From the NCBI RefSeq assembly GCF_021117295.1, contig NZ_CP088247.1, positions 2,371,001-2,435,000 on the forward strand: a stretch of DNA of 64,000 nucleotides. Direction: 5' to 3'. Each line of letters begins with the position of its first letter. Positions within the stretch are counted from its first letter, which is position 1. Source of the stretch: Methylorubrum sp. B1-46 (GTDB taxonomy: Bacteria; Pseudomonadota; Alphaproteobacteria; Rhizobiales; Beijerinckiaceae). Under the pieces are notes generated by a model, which saw only the letters and a list, made by a program, of their open reading frames with translations, was not told the origin of the DNA and ran no database searches. Below, piece by piece: positions 8,078 through 17,042 of the stretch. The position numbers were made by a program, and so were the translations under genes.

Positions 8078-9057
8078 CGAAACACCATGGGTTGGCGACG
8101 CTTTCTGGCGAACGCGCCGGCCGATTGCTCTGCCGAGAAGGCTCACGTGTCTGTCTCTGCACGTGTCCGACGATGCGCCCGTTCTCCCGTGCCGGGCTTC
8201 GGCAGGAGAGAGCGTATGCCGGCAAACCTAAAGCACGGCTTATGCCCTTTTCGTGGCCGGCGGCATGTTCTGGCATCATGCCGGTGCCGCTTGGCTCGCC
8301 GCAGGCAGGGGACGCCTGCGTGTCGCTCACAAAACGCCTGCGATGCTTTCCTGCCCAAAGCGGGAACCGTCCGGACCGGGCGTTTCCTGAGGCGCTCTCA
8401 CCTGAGAGCCGCGCTCGCCCTGCGTTCGGTCGACAATCGCATCGGCCACCCCTGTCGGAGCGGCGCATCGGCCCTATCCTCGGCGGCGCCGGTCGGCTGG
8501 TCCGCCGGTCGCCCGCGCCCACCGGACGGCGATGCCCCCAAGTCGCTCGGTGGGCGCGAGCGTTGAGGATTGGCGTCCGACGCATCGCCCTCCCATCCGG
8601 AGGCCTGCGAGACTTGGTCCGCCTCCCCCCTCATGGCGCTGCGTCCGCCCGGAAGGGAGATCCAGCGCACGACCAGGCCGGTGCCGCTGCGCGCGATATG
8701 CCGGTTCAGGCGGCGAGAAGCCCATGAGGGCAGGTTCTCGAAATCAATCATCACCAATGCCGATACTGATCTCTACGCCCCTCGATGCGGCGCAGGTGGA
8801 GATTGGCGGCGAGTGTGAAGGCAATAAGGCGCAATCAAGGGCGTTTTGGTGAGGTTTCGCGCACGATCATGGCACTGGAGCCGCCGACGCCCTGACCCTC
8901 CGGACTTCCGTCGCCCGGGTCCCCGTTCGAGCTGGCCGGAACGGGCATGGCGGATCGTCCCGGTCCCACTGCCTCTCGGTTCGAACGTCAGGGGTGCGGC
9001 CGGCGTTGGCAGGGGAGGGGCGGGTGCGGGACCGTCCGCGGCAAGGAGAGAGGCAGC
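8078..9057. other. Long intergenic stretch with at most one small gene
   Basis: About 980 bp between the nuclease-fold gene and the next plus-strand gene. Several frames are open on both strands, but most are Arg/Pro-rich shadows typical of high-GC DNA. One minus-strand frame (8398-8751) begins plausibly and is listed separately with low confidence. No RNA gene, repeat or strong terminator was seen. Confidence 0.4.
8398..8751 (-). CDS. Doubtful small hypothetical protein
   Basis: A 117-residue frame that starts MIDFENLPSWASRRLNRHI, with a credible folded first 40 residues (amphipathic, WISLPGG) but a Pro/Arg/Gly-rich, non-descript second half. There is only a weak ribosome binding site. It may be a short real protein of about 45-60 residues whose frame happens to stay open, or no gene at all. 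No family recognised. Confidence 0.25.
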   Translation of the reverse strand: MIDFENLPSWASRRLNRHIARSGTGLVVRWISLPGGRSAMRGEADQVSQASGWEGDASDANPQRSRPPSDLGASPSGGRGRPADQPTGAAEDRADAPLRQGWPMRLSTERRASAALR

Positions 9058-9438
9058 GTGGCGGTGAGCTTGGCAGATCTGATGCGCGGGGCGGCCGCGG
9101 AGGCCCGGCGGCTGGCAGCCGCGCACCCGGCGGGAGGTCGGAAGGACGACCTGCCCTGGGCGGTGATCGCCGCCTTCGATGCCGATGTGCGCGGCCATGT
9201 CGAGCGCGACCGGCGGATTGAGGACGAGCGCGACCGCGTGCTGATCGCATCCGTGACGCTGGCCGAGACCCCCGGAGACGCCGAGGAGGACGAGCGGGAC
9301 CGGGCGCGACGCGGTCTCATCCGGGCGATCGACTACCTGGAGGAAGCCGTCCTGCGCTTCGGCATCGTCAATCGCGCGGCGGCCAAGCGCGGCTACGGTG
9401 CGGCCGGTGATCCGGTCTCGACACGCACGAACGGATGA
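9058..9438 (+). CDS. Conserved-looking hypothetical protein
   Basis: A 126-residue, strongly charged, mostly helical cytosolic protein without signal peptide or membrane segment. The GTG start was chosen because AAGGAG stands 9 bases before it; the frame extends 37 codons upstream with poor composition. An Asp/Glu/Arg-rich helical centre (HVERDRRIEDERDRVL) is followed by a C-terminal helix with YLEEAVLRFGIVNRAAAKRG. No family recognised. It precedes the diguanylate cyclase by 112 bp on the same strand. Confidence 0.75.
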   Translation: MAVSLADLMRGAAAEARRLAAAHPAGGRKDDLPWAVIAAFDADVRGHVERDRRIEDERDRVLIASVTLAETPGDAEEDERDRARRGLIRAIDYLEEAVLRFGIVNRAAAKRGYGAAGDPVSTRTNG

Positions 9439-9550
9439 AATTGCGCCGATGAAACACTCGCTCCCACCCACGCCGATTGACATTCGGTATTGAGCGGAGG
9501 TGGCCTCTTACGGTAACGCTTAAGTCGTAGAGGCTTGACTTGGCGCATCG

Positions 9551-10804
9551 ATGCTACAGCCGATCGAAGCCGGCCTGAGCCGCCCGTGGTACCGGCTCAA
9601 GTTGCCGGATGTGCTCGAAGCGCAGTACCGCGCCGAGACGGCCCGGCAGGACGGCTTCTATGTGCAGTCCTGGCTCGCCGTCTTCACCCTTTTCAACGTT
9701 CTCTCCCTCGTGATGGACCGCGAAGTGTTCGGTCCGGAGGGCTTCGTCGTGCCGCTGGTGATGACGCTCGGCGTCTTCTGCCCGGTCGCGCTGGGGGCGG
9801 TCGCGTCCCTGCGAGGACGGCCGACGATGGTGCGGATCACCGGCGCCGTCATGGCCACGGCGCTCGTCGATATCGTCGTCGTCCTCAACAGCGCCCGCCT
9901 CGCGCCGGCTCCGCACACGGACGTCTACATCATCATCGCCACCATCGTGCCGCTGGTCGTGGGGCTGATCGCGCCGCTGCCGTTCCGGCACTGCCTGTGG
10001 TTCTGCGGCAGTGCGTTCGTCCTCTATGCCGGCCTCGTTCTAGGGCTCGGGCTGTGCAATGCGGAGCGCAGCGGCCTGCCCCTGCTGGTCTCAGGGTTGA
10101 TCCTGGTGCCGCTGAAGCTCTGCTACTCGCGGGAATGGGCGGCCCGGAACACCTTCCTGATCGGCCTGCGGGTGAAGCTTCAGGCCGAGGCGCTCGCCCG
10201 CGCCAACGCGCGGCTCACCGTGCTCTCGGAGACCGACGCGCTGACGGCCCTGTCGAACCGCCGCCACTTCACCGAGCGGCTGGAGGCCGGCTGGAGTCTG
10301 GCGAGCGAGCAGGATGCGTGGCTGGGCCTGATCTTCATCGATATCGATCACTTCAAGCTCCTGAACGACACCGCCGGTCATGCCGAGGGGGACCGCTGCC
10401 TCGTGGCGGTGGCCGCGGCGTTTCAGGCCGCCGTCGAGGCCCATGGCGGTCTCGCAGCCCGTTACGGCGGCGAGGAATTCGCGGCCCTGCTGCCGGGCGC
10501 CGAGCCGGCCACGGCCCGGATGGCGGGCGAAGCCGTCCGCGCGGCCATCGCCGATCTCGCCCTTCGCCATCCGGGCCTGTCCGTCGGGATGCCGGTGACC
10601 GTGAGCGTCGGCGTCACCGCCGCGCGGGGGCGGATGCGGGACTTCGGCATCGAGGTCTCCGATCTGCTGCGGGCCGCCGATTTCGCGCTCTACGCGGCCA
10701 AGAACGAGGGCCGCAACCGGGTCGAGACCTTCATGCCCGCCGCGAACGCGAACCGGCCGGCCGCGGGCGCGGATCGTGCCCAAACCGCCGCACCATCCGC
10801 CTGA
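9551..10804 (+). CDS. Membrane-bound diguanylate cyclase (GGDEF)
   Basis: Makes the second messenger c-di-GMP from two GTP. The 417-residue protein has an N-terminal membrane part of about six helices (residues 35-190), a linker helix, and a C-terminal GGDEF domain with TDALTALSNRRHF, IDIDHFKLLND and the active-site GGEEF near residue 306. The RxxD inhibitory site that normally stands nine residues before GGEEF is absent (the region reads AHGGLAARY), so product inhibition is probably lost. No phosphodiesterase domain is attached or adjacent. The same architecture recurs at 33649-34875. Confidence 0.95.
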   Translation: MLQPIEAGLSRPWYRLKLPDVLEAQYRAETARQDGFYVQSWLAVFTLFNVLSLVMDREVFGPEGFVVPLVMTLGVFCPVALGAVASLRGRPTMVRITGAVMATALVDIVVVLNSARLAPAPHTDVYIIIATIVPLVVGLIAPLPFRHCLWFCGSAFVLYAGLVLGLGLCNAERSGLPLLVSGLILVPLKLCYSREWAARNTFLIGLRVKLQAEALARANARLTVLSETDALTALSNRRHFTERLEAGWSLASEQDAWLGLIFIDIDHFKLLNDTAGHAEGDRCLVAVAAAFQAAVEAHGGLAARYGGEEFAALLPGAEPATARMAGEAVRAAIADLALRHPGLSVGMPVTVSVGVTAARGRMRDFGIEVSDLLRAADFALYAAKNEGRNRVETFMPAANANRPAAGADRAQTAAPSA

Positions 10805-10892
10805 AACGGCGCGCAATCCGAACCAAAGCGGGCGCTGCCGCGTCTTCCCGTCCGGGGCGGCCGTCGGGTCGCGCGCACGGAGCGACGGACGG

Positions 10893-11972
10893 ATGCTGCT
10901 CGACGAGGAACGCGGGGCCGGCTCAAGGATGGCCGGCCCGCCGGCCGGCCGTCTTGTCGGGCCAGCGGCCGGCATGGCGATGCGGATGGGGATGCGGTGG
11001 CCGAGCGCGGGCCTCGCCGCCCCCGGTGCGGGCTATTGGGCGCTCGTCGGGGCTCTCGCCGGGCTCGACGCCCTCTGGCTCGCGCGGGCCGGAATCGACA
11101 TCGCCTGGACCGGCCTGCTCGCCGTGTCCGGCGCGGTCGCCGTCCTACTCGGGCTCGCGCTGCTGTTCAGCGCCGTCAAGCCCGAGCCGAAGCTGCGGGC
11201 CATGGCCCTGTCGAGCGCCTATCTCGCCGCCTTCACCACAGCGGCGGCCCTGCTGCATTACGTGAGCGCCACGCTGGCGCCGCCGCTCGCCGACCCGCTC
11301 CTGGCGCGGGTCGAGGCGGCTCTGGGCTTCGACTGGCGGGGCTGGGTCGGCTTCCTTGCCGCCCACCCCGATCTGTCATGGTGGCTGGCGCTCGCCTACC
11401 ATTCGAGCGGTCCCCAGATCGGCCTCGTCGTCATCGCGCTCAGCGCGGTGTCACGAGTCGCCCGTCTCTGGGCCTATGCCCGCCTGTTCAGCCTGGCGCT
11501 GCTCGCCTCGATCGCCGTCTCGGCCCTGTTTCCGGCGGTCGGCCCCTACGCCCACTACGCGCCGCAGATCTATCCGCAGGGGCATCTCGAAACGGTCGGC
11601 GCCCTCTGGCATCTCGATGCCCTGCACGCCCTGCGCGAGGGTACGCTGCCGACGATCGCGCTCTCGGAGATCCGCGGCCTCGTCACCTTCCCCTCCTTCC
11701 ACGCTTGCCTCGCGATCCTCACCGCCTGGGCGCTGGCCCCGGTGCCGGTGATCGGCCCGCTCGCCGGTCTCCTCAACGGCGTGATCCTCGTCGCCACGCT
11801 CGGCGCGGGCGGGCACTACCTGCCGGACGTGCTGGCCGGGACACTAATGGGGATTCTTCTGGTGATCTTGCACGGCGCCCGGCATCGACGCTCGTCCGGG
11901 GCGAGCCGGGCGGTGCTCGTTGCGCAATGGGGCCGAAAGCTGGGGCCGGTTCCCGCCCCGCGTTCGGGATAG
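10893..11972 (+). CDS. PAP2_3 (Aur1/Ipt1-like) membrane phosphatase or transferase
   Basis: Integral membrane protein with about six helices and the two sequence blocks of the PAP2 superfamily as found in its inositolphosphotransferase (Aur1) branch: FPSFHACLA with one catalytic His, and GAGGHYLPDVLAG with the second His and Asp. Expected substrates are phospholipid head groups or prenyl phosphates at the outer face of the inner membrane. The start is uncertain: the ATG at 10893 has GGAG 10 bases upstream; later ATGs from 10929 to 10992 would shorten the Gly-rich N-terminus. It starts about 90 bp after the diguanylate cyclase gene. Confidence 0.85.
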   Translation: MLLDEERGAGSRMAGPPAGRLVGPAAGMAMRMGMRWPSAGLAAPGAGYWALVGALAGLDALWLARAGIDIAWTGLLAVSGAVAVLLGLALLFSAVKPEPKLRAMALSSAYLAAFTTAAALLHYVSATLAPPLADPLLARVEAALGFDWRGWVGFLAAHPDLSWWLALAYHSSGPQIGLVVIALSAVSRVARLWAYARLFSLALLASIAVSALFPAVGPYAHYAPQIYPQGHLETVGALWHLDALHALREGTLPTIALSEIRGLVTFPSFHACLAILTAWALAPVPVIGPLAGLLNGVILVATLGAGGHYLPDVLAGTLMGILLVILHGARHRRSSGASRAVLVAQWGRKLGPVPAPRSG

Positions 11973-12026
11973 GCTCGATCGGTGCGAGAAGTCCCGCCCC
12001 GGCGCGAGCCAGGTAGGGCAGGCGCC

Positions 12027-12467
12027 TCACCGCAGGTCGGCGAACAGGTCGAGCTGGGTCGAGGCCACTGCGCGGCGACGGGGCCGGCGCGCAGTGAAGG
12101 GCGGGAGCGGGATGCCGGGTTTGCCGTACAGGGCGACGCCGATCACCCGGCCGCGATCCGCCCCGAGGACGACGGACGCCGTGTGCGGGCCGGACCGGGC
12201 GACTTCCTCGATCAGCGGCTCCGCCCCCGGAAGGGCGGCCAGCGCGCTCACCAGTTCGGACAGGCCCGCGGCCTCGACGCCCATGACGCCGAAGTCGAAG
12301 CTCCGGCCGGCCCAGATGGTACGCGCGGCGGCGGCACGGGCCGACGAGAACGGATTATCGATGAGCTGGGTCGCCGGGTCGCGCAGGAACGCCGCGACGC
12401 GCTCGCGCTCCGGGACGTGAAGCGCGTCGGCGAGCAGCGCGCAGAGTTGGAGTTTGGTGATCGGCAC
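12027..12467 (-). CDS. Hypothetical protein with VirB1-like transglycosylase remnant
   Basis: A frame of about 146 residues from a GTG (VPITKLQLCALLADAL) to the end ASTQLDLFADLR. The middle part, ARAAAARTIWAGRSFDFG followed by VMGVEAAGL, resembles the AGRSxDxGLxQINxxNL block of VirB1-type lytic transglycosylases. The catalytic Glu segment (ESG) that should stand about 30 residues before is not present. The frame is open further upstream to 12788, but that part overlaps the exported DUF3060 gene. No good ribosome binding site was seen, so the start is uncertain, and the family link is weak. Confidence 0.5.
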   Translation of the reverse strand: MPITKLQLCALLADALHVPERERVAAFLRDPATQLIDNPFSSARAAAARTIWAGRSFDFGVMGVEAAGLSELVSALAALPGAEPLIEEVARSGPHTASVVLGADRGRVIGVALYGKPGIPLPPFTARRPRRRAVASTQLDLFADLR

Positions 12468-12669
12468 CGCGTGACGGTGGCATGGCTTGGCCGCTCGCGT
12501 CGAGCACGGGGCCGCCAAGTGCTGTGGAGAGCGGCCGTGAGGCGTCGCTTCCGTTGTCGCGCGACGACCGACGTGCTGTCTCTGCCAAGTCGGGCTCCGG
12601 CTCGACCGTTTGACGGGCCTCGGCCGGTTTGCTCTCTTCCGCAGCCCTACAACGACCCAGGATCCGTCG

Positions 12670-13182
12670 ATGCCTCGTCTCCTTCCCCTCGTCTTTGCGG
12701 CCACGATCGCTTCCCTGGGCATCGCGCAAGCCGATGAGCTCACCATCGAAGGTGTCGGGATCAGCCGCGACGTGGACTGCGAGGGCAAGGACGTGGGTGT
12801 CTACGGCGCGGAGAATGAAATCGCGCTGACGGGCAAGTGCGGCCTCATCACCGTGCACGGCTCGAACCACAAGGTCAGCTTCGAGGAGGGGACCGGGCTC
12901 GCCGTCTCCGGTATGGACAACAAGGTGAAAGGCGGCCGGGCCCAGAACGTGACCGTCAGCGTCACGCAGAACACCGTCACGGCGACGCTGGGAGGCGGCG
13001 GCGCACCCGGCAAGCTGAGCACCTCCGGCGCCAACAACCGCGTCTCCCTCGTTCTCGCCGGTCCGACGCGATTGGAGGTCCAGGGTGCGGATCATGTCGT
13101 GGAATGGACGCGCAGCGAGGGCGCTCCGAATCCCGAGGTCACGGCATCGGGGGCCAAAAACGTCATCAAGAAGAAGCTGTAG
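12670..13182 (+). CDS. Exported DUF3060-type beta-repeat protein
   Basis: A 170-residue exported protein with a signal peptide (cut after IAQA) and a mature part made of short beta repeats of the type G-x-N-N-x-V: GAENEIAL, GSNHKVSF, GMDNKVKG, GANNRVSL, GADHVVEW and GAKNVIKK. This pattern is that of the DUF3060 family and predicts a small beta-helix in the periplasm or outside the cell. The ATG chosen directly begins the signal peptide. The function of the family is unknown. It is followed by another small exported protein. Confidence 0.85.
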   Translation: MPRLLPLVFAATIASLGIAQADELTIEGVGISRDVDCEGKDVGVYGAENEIALTGKCGLITVHGSNHKVSFEEGTGLAVSGMDNKVKGGRAQNVTVSVTQNTVTATLGGGGAPGKLSTSGANNRVSLVLAGPTRLEVQGADHVVEWTRSEGAPNPEVTASGAKNVIKKKL

Positions 13183-13305
13183 CGGCCGCTCACCCTTCGT
13201 CGCAAGGGCGAGAAGCGGGCTGACTTCGGCACCATCGCCCATCTCGGCCGTTGGTCCTGTGAAGCGCATCGTACGGCCGGTGCGCAACATCAGGAGCCCA
13301 TCACC

Positions 13306-13575
13306 ATGACGCGGCTATTGCTCGCCTCTGTCCTCGTCCTCTCGCCCTTCGCGCTCGCCGCGACCGCCCAGGCTCAAGGGACGATCCGTGGCGCCGAGCG
13401 TGGTGCCGAAGACGGCAACCGCGCAGCCGGCCCCGTGGGCGGCGTTGTCGGAGGAGCTGTCGGTGCGGCGACCGGCACCGTGGGCGGTGTGCTCGGGGTC
13501 GATCCTGACCCCCGCCGTGAAGAGCGCATTGAGCGCCGCGAGGAGCGGGTCGTTCGCGAACGTCCGGCGCGGTAG
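13306..13575 (+). CDS. Small exported Gly-rich protein
   Basis: An 89-residue protein with a signal peptide (MTRLLLASVLVLSPFALAAT, cut near AQAQ), a Gly/Ala-rich hydrophobic middle (VGGVVGGAVGAATGTVGGVL) that could insert in a membrane, and a highly charged Arg/Glu tail (RREERIERREERVV). Proteins of this build are common in Rhizobiales and have no known function. A 9-bp hairpin follows 12 bp downstream. Confidence 0.85.
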   Translation: MTRLLLASVLVLSPFALAATAQAQGTIRGAERGAEDGNRAAGPVGGVVGGAVGAATGTVGGVLGVDPDPRREERIERREERVVRERPAR

Positions 13576-13586
13576 TCGAGACTATG

Positions 13587-13620
13587 AGAGCCGGAGGGCG
13601 TTGTCGCTTCCGGCTCTTCC
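13587..13620 (+). terminator. Hairpin after the small Gly-rich gene
   Basis: Perfect 9-bp stem (arms 13587-13595 and 13609-13617, AGAGCCGGA) with a 13-nt loop. Only two T residues surround the 3' side, so termination may be partial. The 160 bp after it, up to the tRNA, hold nothing recognisable. Confidence 0.5.
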
Positions 13621-13783
13621 AGGAGGCCGCCCGGGGACCTCCAGGGCCCTCATCGGTGGCCTTCGAGCGAGCCGTGAGTCTTCTCGCCCGGCGCCCCCGA
13701 GGGCCTGCGAGGCCCTTCATCGTGACAGGGGCCGAACGATGTTTTGTCGGTACGTTGCCGACAATCCAGGATTCTCGACGGAT

Positions 13784-13870
13784 TGGTGCGGACGGCGGGA
13801 CTCGAACCCGCACAGCCTTGTGGCCGCAAGATTTTAAGTCTCGTGCGTCTACCGGTTTCGCCACGTCCGC
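13784..13870 (-). tRNA. tRNA-Leu (anticodon UAA)
   Basis: An 87-nt class II tRNA including an encoded CCA end. Acceptor arms GCGGACG and CGTCCGC pair fully, the T arm contains GGGTTCGAGTCCC, the long variable arm (TGCGGCCACAAGGCTGTG region) fits Leu, and the anticodon loop reads CTTAAAA. It decodes UUA and UUG codons, which are rare in this GC-rich genome. No duplicate of its 3' end was noticed elsewhere, so nothing suggests an integrated element here. Confidence 0.97.
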
Positions 13871-13904
13871 ATGCGGGCAGCGGTAGCCGTCCGGCGGGGC
13901 CAGA

Positions 13905-15092
13905 TCAAGCCGGCGGGTGCCAGCCGTAGACCCAGGCGTAACGGTTGCTCATGCCTTCCGGGCCTAGGCGGCGCATCGCCATATCCCGGGCAAAGCCGAT
14001 GAGGCGGCCGGCGTGATAGAAGCGGCCGTTGCGGCGGGCGGCTCGCTGCACCGCCCGCACGCGGGACTGGCGCGCCGCGGCGTAGGTCGCCAGCGCCTCA
14101 GGCACGCCCGCCGGCCCCGACAGGCTTGCGGCCAGCACCGCCGCGTCCTCGATGGCGAGCGCCGCCCCCTGGGCCAGGAACGGCAGCACCGGATGGGCGG
14201 CGTCGCCCAGGAGCGCGATCCGGTTCCGCGCCATCGGCCGCACGGCCGGGCGGTCCACCAGCGACCACACCACCCAGGTATCGGGCAGACTCAGCAACTC
14301 GTTCAGCGGACCGGCCGCGTCGGGAAAATGGTCGCGCAGCACCGCTGGATCGCCGAGCCGGCCCCAATCCTCGTCGCCCTCGCGCTCGGGCACGATCGCG
14401 ACGACGTTGAGCCGCCTGCCGCCGTTGATGGGGTAGTGGACGACGTGGCGCCTGGGCCCGAGCCACAGCCCGGTCTCGTTGCCCTGCAGCGCCTCCGGCG
14501 CCGCCTCGCGGGGAATCACCGCCCGCCACGCCGCCTGCCGGTGGAGCCGGAGCGGGCGCGCGTCGAAGCGCTGGCGCAGGGTCGAGCGCACCCCATCGGC
14601 GCCGACGAGGAGGTCGGCGCTCAGGCGCTCGCTGCGGTCGCCGTCGATGCTCTTCATCGTCAGGCTGATGCCGTCCGCCGTCTCCGTGACATCCGAGACC
14701 TCGCGCCCGACGCAGAGGCGGATGCCGGGACGCCCGCGCACGGCGTCGAGCAGGAGGGTCTGGAGGTCGGCACGGTGCAGCACGTAATAGGGCGCGCCGT
14801 GGCGCTCGCGCAGGCCCGGCCCCAGGCGGATGCCGCCGATGACGCGGCCGGAGGCCAAGGCGCGCACGGTGACGCCCGGCGGCTCGTCGCCCGCCCGGCG
14901 CAGGGCCGCGCCGAGGCCCAGCCCGATCAGCACTGCGCTGGCGTTCGGCGAGAGCTGAAGGCCGGCCCCGACTTCGGAGAAGCCGGTGCGGCGCTCGATC
15001 AGCGTGACGGAATAACCGGCATCGGACAGCGCCAGCGCGGCGGTGAGCCCACCGATCCCGGCGCCGACGATGGCGATAGAGAGCGCCGTCAC
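13905..15092 (-). CDS. FAD-dependent monooxygenase (salicylate hydroxylase-like)
   Basis: Flavoprotein hydroxylase of group A, about 395 residues. The N-terminal Rossmann motif GAGIGGLTAALALSDAG binds FAD, the LLVGADGVRSTLR segment is the DG motif for FAD and NAD(P)H, and GDAAHPVLPFLAQGA is the GD motif contacting the FAD ribityl chain. The sequence style is that of salicylate or 3-hydroxybenzoate hydroxylases, but the substrate cannot be told. The GTG start was chosen because GCGGGG stands before it; a TTG two codons upstream is possible. It follows the zinc-finger gene by 14 bp, so they form a pair. Confidence 0.9.
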   Translation of the reverse strand: MTALSIAIVGAGIGGLTAALALSDAGYSVTLIERRTGFSEVGAGLQLSPNASAVLIGLGLGAALRRAGDEPPGVTVRALASGRVIGGIRLGPGLRERHGAPYYVLHRADLQTLLLDAVRGRPGIRLCVGREVSDVTETADGISLTMKSIDGDRSERLSADLLVGADGVRSTLRQRFDARPLRLHRQAAWRAVIPREAAPEALQGNETGLWLGPRRHVVHYPINGGRRLNVVAIVPEREGDEDWGRLGDPAVLRDHFPDAAGPLNELLSLPDTWVVWSLVDRPAVRPMARNRIALLGDAAHPVLPFLAQGAALAIEDAAVLAASLSGPAGVPEALATYAAARQSRVRAVQRAARRNGRFYHAGRLIGFARDMAMRRLGPEGMSNRYAWVYGWHPPA

Positions 15093-15106
15093 GGACAACC
15101 CCGCCG

Positions 15107-15373
15107 TCAGGCCGCCCTGGGAGCCTCCTGGGGCGCCTCGTCGTGCCACACGCAATCGGTCGGCTCCGCCGTCCCGGCCTTCAGCCGCGGATCGTAGCGG
15201 AACAGCGTCGAGCAGTACTGGCAGATGATCTCGCTGTCGCTGCCCATGTCGAGGAAGACGTGCGGGTGATCGAAGGGCGGCAGCGCCCCGATGCACATGA
15301 ACTCCTTCGAGCCCACCGCGATCACGGTCACGCCGGCCTGATTGTGGAAGTGGGGAACCGCCTTGTCAGCCAT
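15107..15373 (-). CDS. Small zinc-finger protein (zf-CHCC type)
   Basis: An 88-residue protein with a single zf-CHCC-like module: HPHVFLDMG, then IICQYCSTLFRYDP, giving one His and a CxxC pair with a further Cys near the end (DCVWH). Relatives include the accessory subunit NDUFS6 of respiratory complex I and stand-alone bacterial homologues. Zinc binding is expected. It is the first gene of a two-gene unit with the FAD monooxygenase. The start ATG (MADKAVPHF) is clear; the frame open upstream is low-complexity. Confidence 0.88.
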   Translation of the reverse strand: MADKAVPHFHNQAGVTVIAVGSKEFMCIGALPPFDHPHVFLDMGSDSEIICQYCSTLFRYDPRLKAGTAEPTDCVWHDEAPQEAPRAA

Positions 15374-15537
15374 CGCACGTCCCTGAAAACGGAGGCTCTG
15401 GTCTAGCGCGTTCATGGGCGCAAGCCTAGGGTCTCGGACCGATCGCGCCGACGGTTGAAGATCTGCCCAGGGTGGCTGGCGGGTGTTCGGCGCGCTTGAG
15501 CAGGCGATGCCGGCCGCATCCCGTTGACGGACGCCGT

Positions 15538-15828
15538 TCAGCTCGCACGGATTGTATCGAGGGTTCCGCGGCAGGACGGAGCCACGTCGGCGACGACCCG
15601 CTCGAGCGGCGTCAGGCCGAGCCAGACCCCCGCCGCGGTCGTCGCGGCCCACCAATAGTCGTCACCGACGCGCTGAACCAGGGTCGGCAGGGCGGAGGAG
15701 ACACAGGCCTGCGCCTGGGCAACAACCTCCGGCGCCACCTTGGCCTGGCGAAGGCGATCGGCGACCTCGGCCTGGACAGGTTGGAGGATGAGGGTGCTCG
15801 CAAGGAAGTACGCGAGGCCGGACAGCAT
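15538..15828 (-). CDS. Small exported or membrane-anchored protein
   Basis: A 96-residue protein that begins with a hydrophobic segment (MLSGLAYFLASTLILQPVQA) that can act as a signal peptide with cleavage after VQA. The mature part has two cysteines (QACVSSA and APSCRGT), likely a disulfide in the periplasm, and a DDYWWAATTAAGVWLG stretch. No family recognised. It is monocistronic, and divergent from the methionine aminopeptidase gene. Confidence 0.75.
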   Translation of the reverse strand: MLSGLAYFLASTLILQPVQAEVADRLRQAKVAPEVVAQAQACVSSALPTLVQRVGDDYWWAATTAAGVWLGLTPLERVVADVAPSCRGTLDTIRAS

Positions 15829-16174
15829 GAGCGAAACTCTTGTCGATGCCGGTCGGGGCGTCGGCACGACCGAAGCGCATGAGCCGTCGGCTTTGCCCGT
15901 ACCGAACCGCGGTTGCTCGTTACAACTCGGGAGGCGCCGAGGTCGATCCAGGCCTCGATCGGCGTTCGTTCGGGGCGAGAGCCATCTCAGCGCAGGGTGT
16001 GGTTGCCTCAGCCGGCCCCTGGCAACGGCCTATCCGTGCTTTCCTCCGGCCATGCCGCTGCGGGCGATCTCGAGGAAACGGTATTGGCGGCGGACGCTCG
16101 GGTTGGCGCCGGCCCTCGTGCGGCGTAAGACGAAGCCGACCGCCGCATCTCATCTGCCGAAGCGCCCGATCCCC
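15829..16174. other. Divergent intergenic region before map
   Basis: About 350 bp between two divergent starts. The map frame is open through all of it, but its composition is Arg-rich without conservation signs, so it is taken as non-coding. No strong palindrome was seen. Confidence 0.4.
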
Positions 16175-17029
16175 ATGAGCCGTGAAGAGCAAGCCGTCGC
16201 CGAAGGCGGTCGCCGCGCCCCGGAGCCGCCGATCCACGGCCCGGAGGGGTTCGAGGGGATGCGCCGTGCCGGCCGCCTCACGGCGGAGGCGCTCGACCTC
16301 CTGGTCGAAGCCGCCCAGCCCGGCGTGACCACGGAGCATCTCGATAAGCTCGCCTTCGAGTTCGGGATGGATCACGGTGCCTATCCGGCGTCGCTGTTCT
16401 ACCGCGGCTACCGCAAGTCGATCTGCACCTCGATCAACCACGTTGTCTGCCACGGCATCCCGAACGACAAGCCCCTGCGCGAGGGCGACATCGTCAACCT
16501 GGATTGCTGCCTGATCCTCGACGGCTGGCACGGGGATTCGAGCCGCATGGCCTATATCGGCGAGGTGCCGCGCAAGGCGCAGCGCCTGTGCGAGATCACC
16601 TACGAGGCGCTGATGCGCGGCATCCGCGCGGTGCGGCCGGGCGGCTCCACCAACGATATCGGCCGGGCGATCCAGACCTACGCCGAAGCCGAGCGCTGCT
16701 CGGTGGTGCGCGATTTCTGCGGTCACGGGCTCGGCCGCGTCTACCACGACGCGCCGACCATCCTGCACTACGTCGAGGCGAGCTACGACGTGCCGCTGAA
16801 GGCCGGCCAGTTCTTCACCATCGAGCCGATGATCAATCTGGGGCGCCCGGCGGTGAAGGTGCTCTCCGACGGCTGGACCGCGGTGACCCGCGACCGCTCG
16901 CTCTCGGCGCAGTTCGAGCACACGGTGGCGGTCACGGAAGACGGCTTCGAGATCTTCACGCTCTCGCCCAAGGGGCTCGACCAGCCCAAACCCCACGGGA
17001 TCGAGCCCCACGGCACGCAGGCCGACTGA
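16175..17029 (+). CDS. map: Methionine aminopeptidase, type I
   Basis: Removes the N-terminal Met from nascent proteins. The 284-residue protein carries the metal ligands of the pita-bread fold: Asp in IVNLDCC, Asp in GWHGDSSRM, His in CGHGLGR, Glu in FTIEPM and Glu in QFEHTVAV. The first 30 residues form a short extension before [12 protein letters not shown]. The ATG of MSREEQ was chosen; an upstream ATG (MPLRAISRK) would add a basic leader. The second metal-ligand block has a Cys-Cys pair instead of the usual hydrophobic pair. radC follows after 13 bp. Confidence 0.95.
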   Translation: MSREEQAVAEGGRRAPEPPIHGPEGFEGMRRAGRLTAEALDLLVEAAQPGVTTEHLDKLAFEFGMDHGAYPASLFYRGYRKSICTSINHVVCHGIPNDKPLREGDIVNLDCCLILDGWHGDSSRMAYIGEVPRKAQRLCEITYEALMRGIRAVRPGGSTNDIGRAIQTYAEAERCSVVRDFCGHGLGRVYHDAPTILHYVEASYDVPLKAGQFFTIEPMINLGRPAVKVLSDGWTAVTRDRSLSAQFEHTVAVTEDGFEIFTLSPKGLDQPKPHGIEPHGTQAD

Positions 17030-17042
17030 CGGCCTGCCGGCA

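Noticed and set aside
13784..13904. tRNA-Leu as a possible integration site
   Set aside because: No repeated tRNA 3' end and no integrase or phage gene nearby were seen.
16042..16174. Longer map protein starting at upstream ATG
   Set aside because: The additional leader is basic and unlike MetAP sequences; the ATG at 16175 gives the normal family length.
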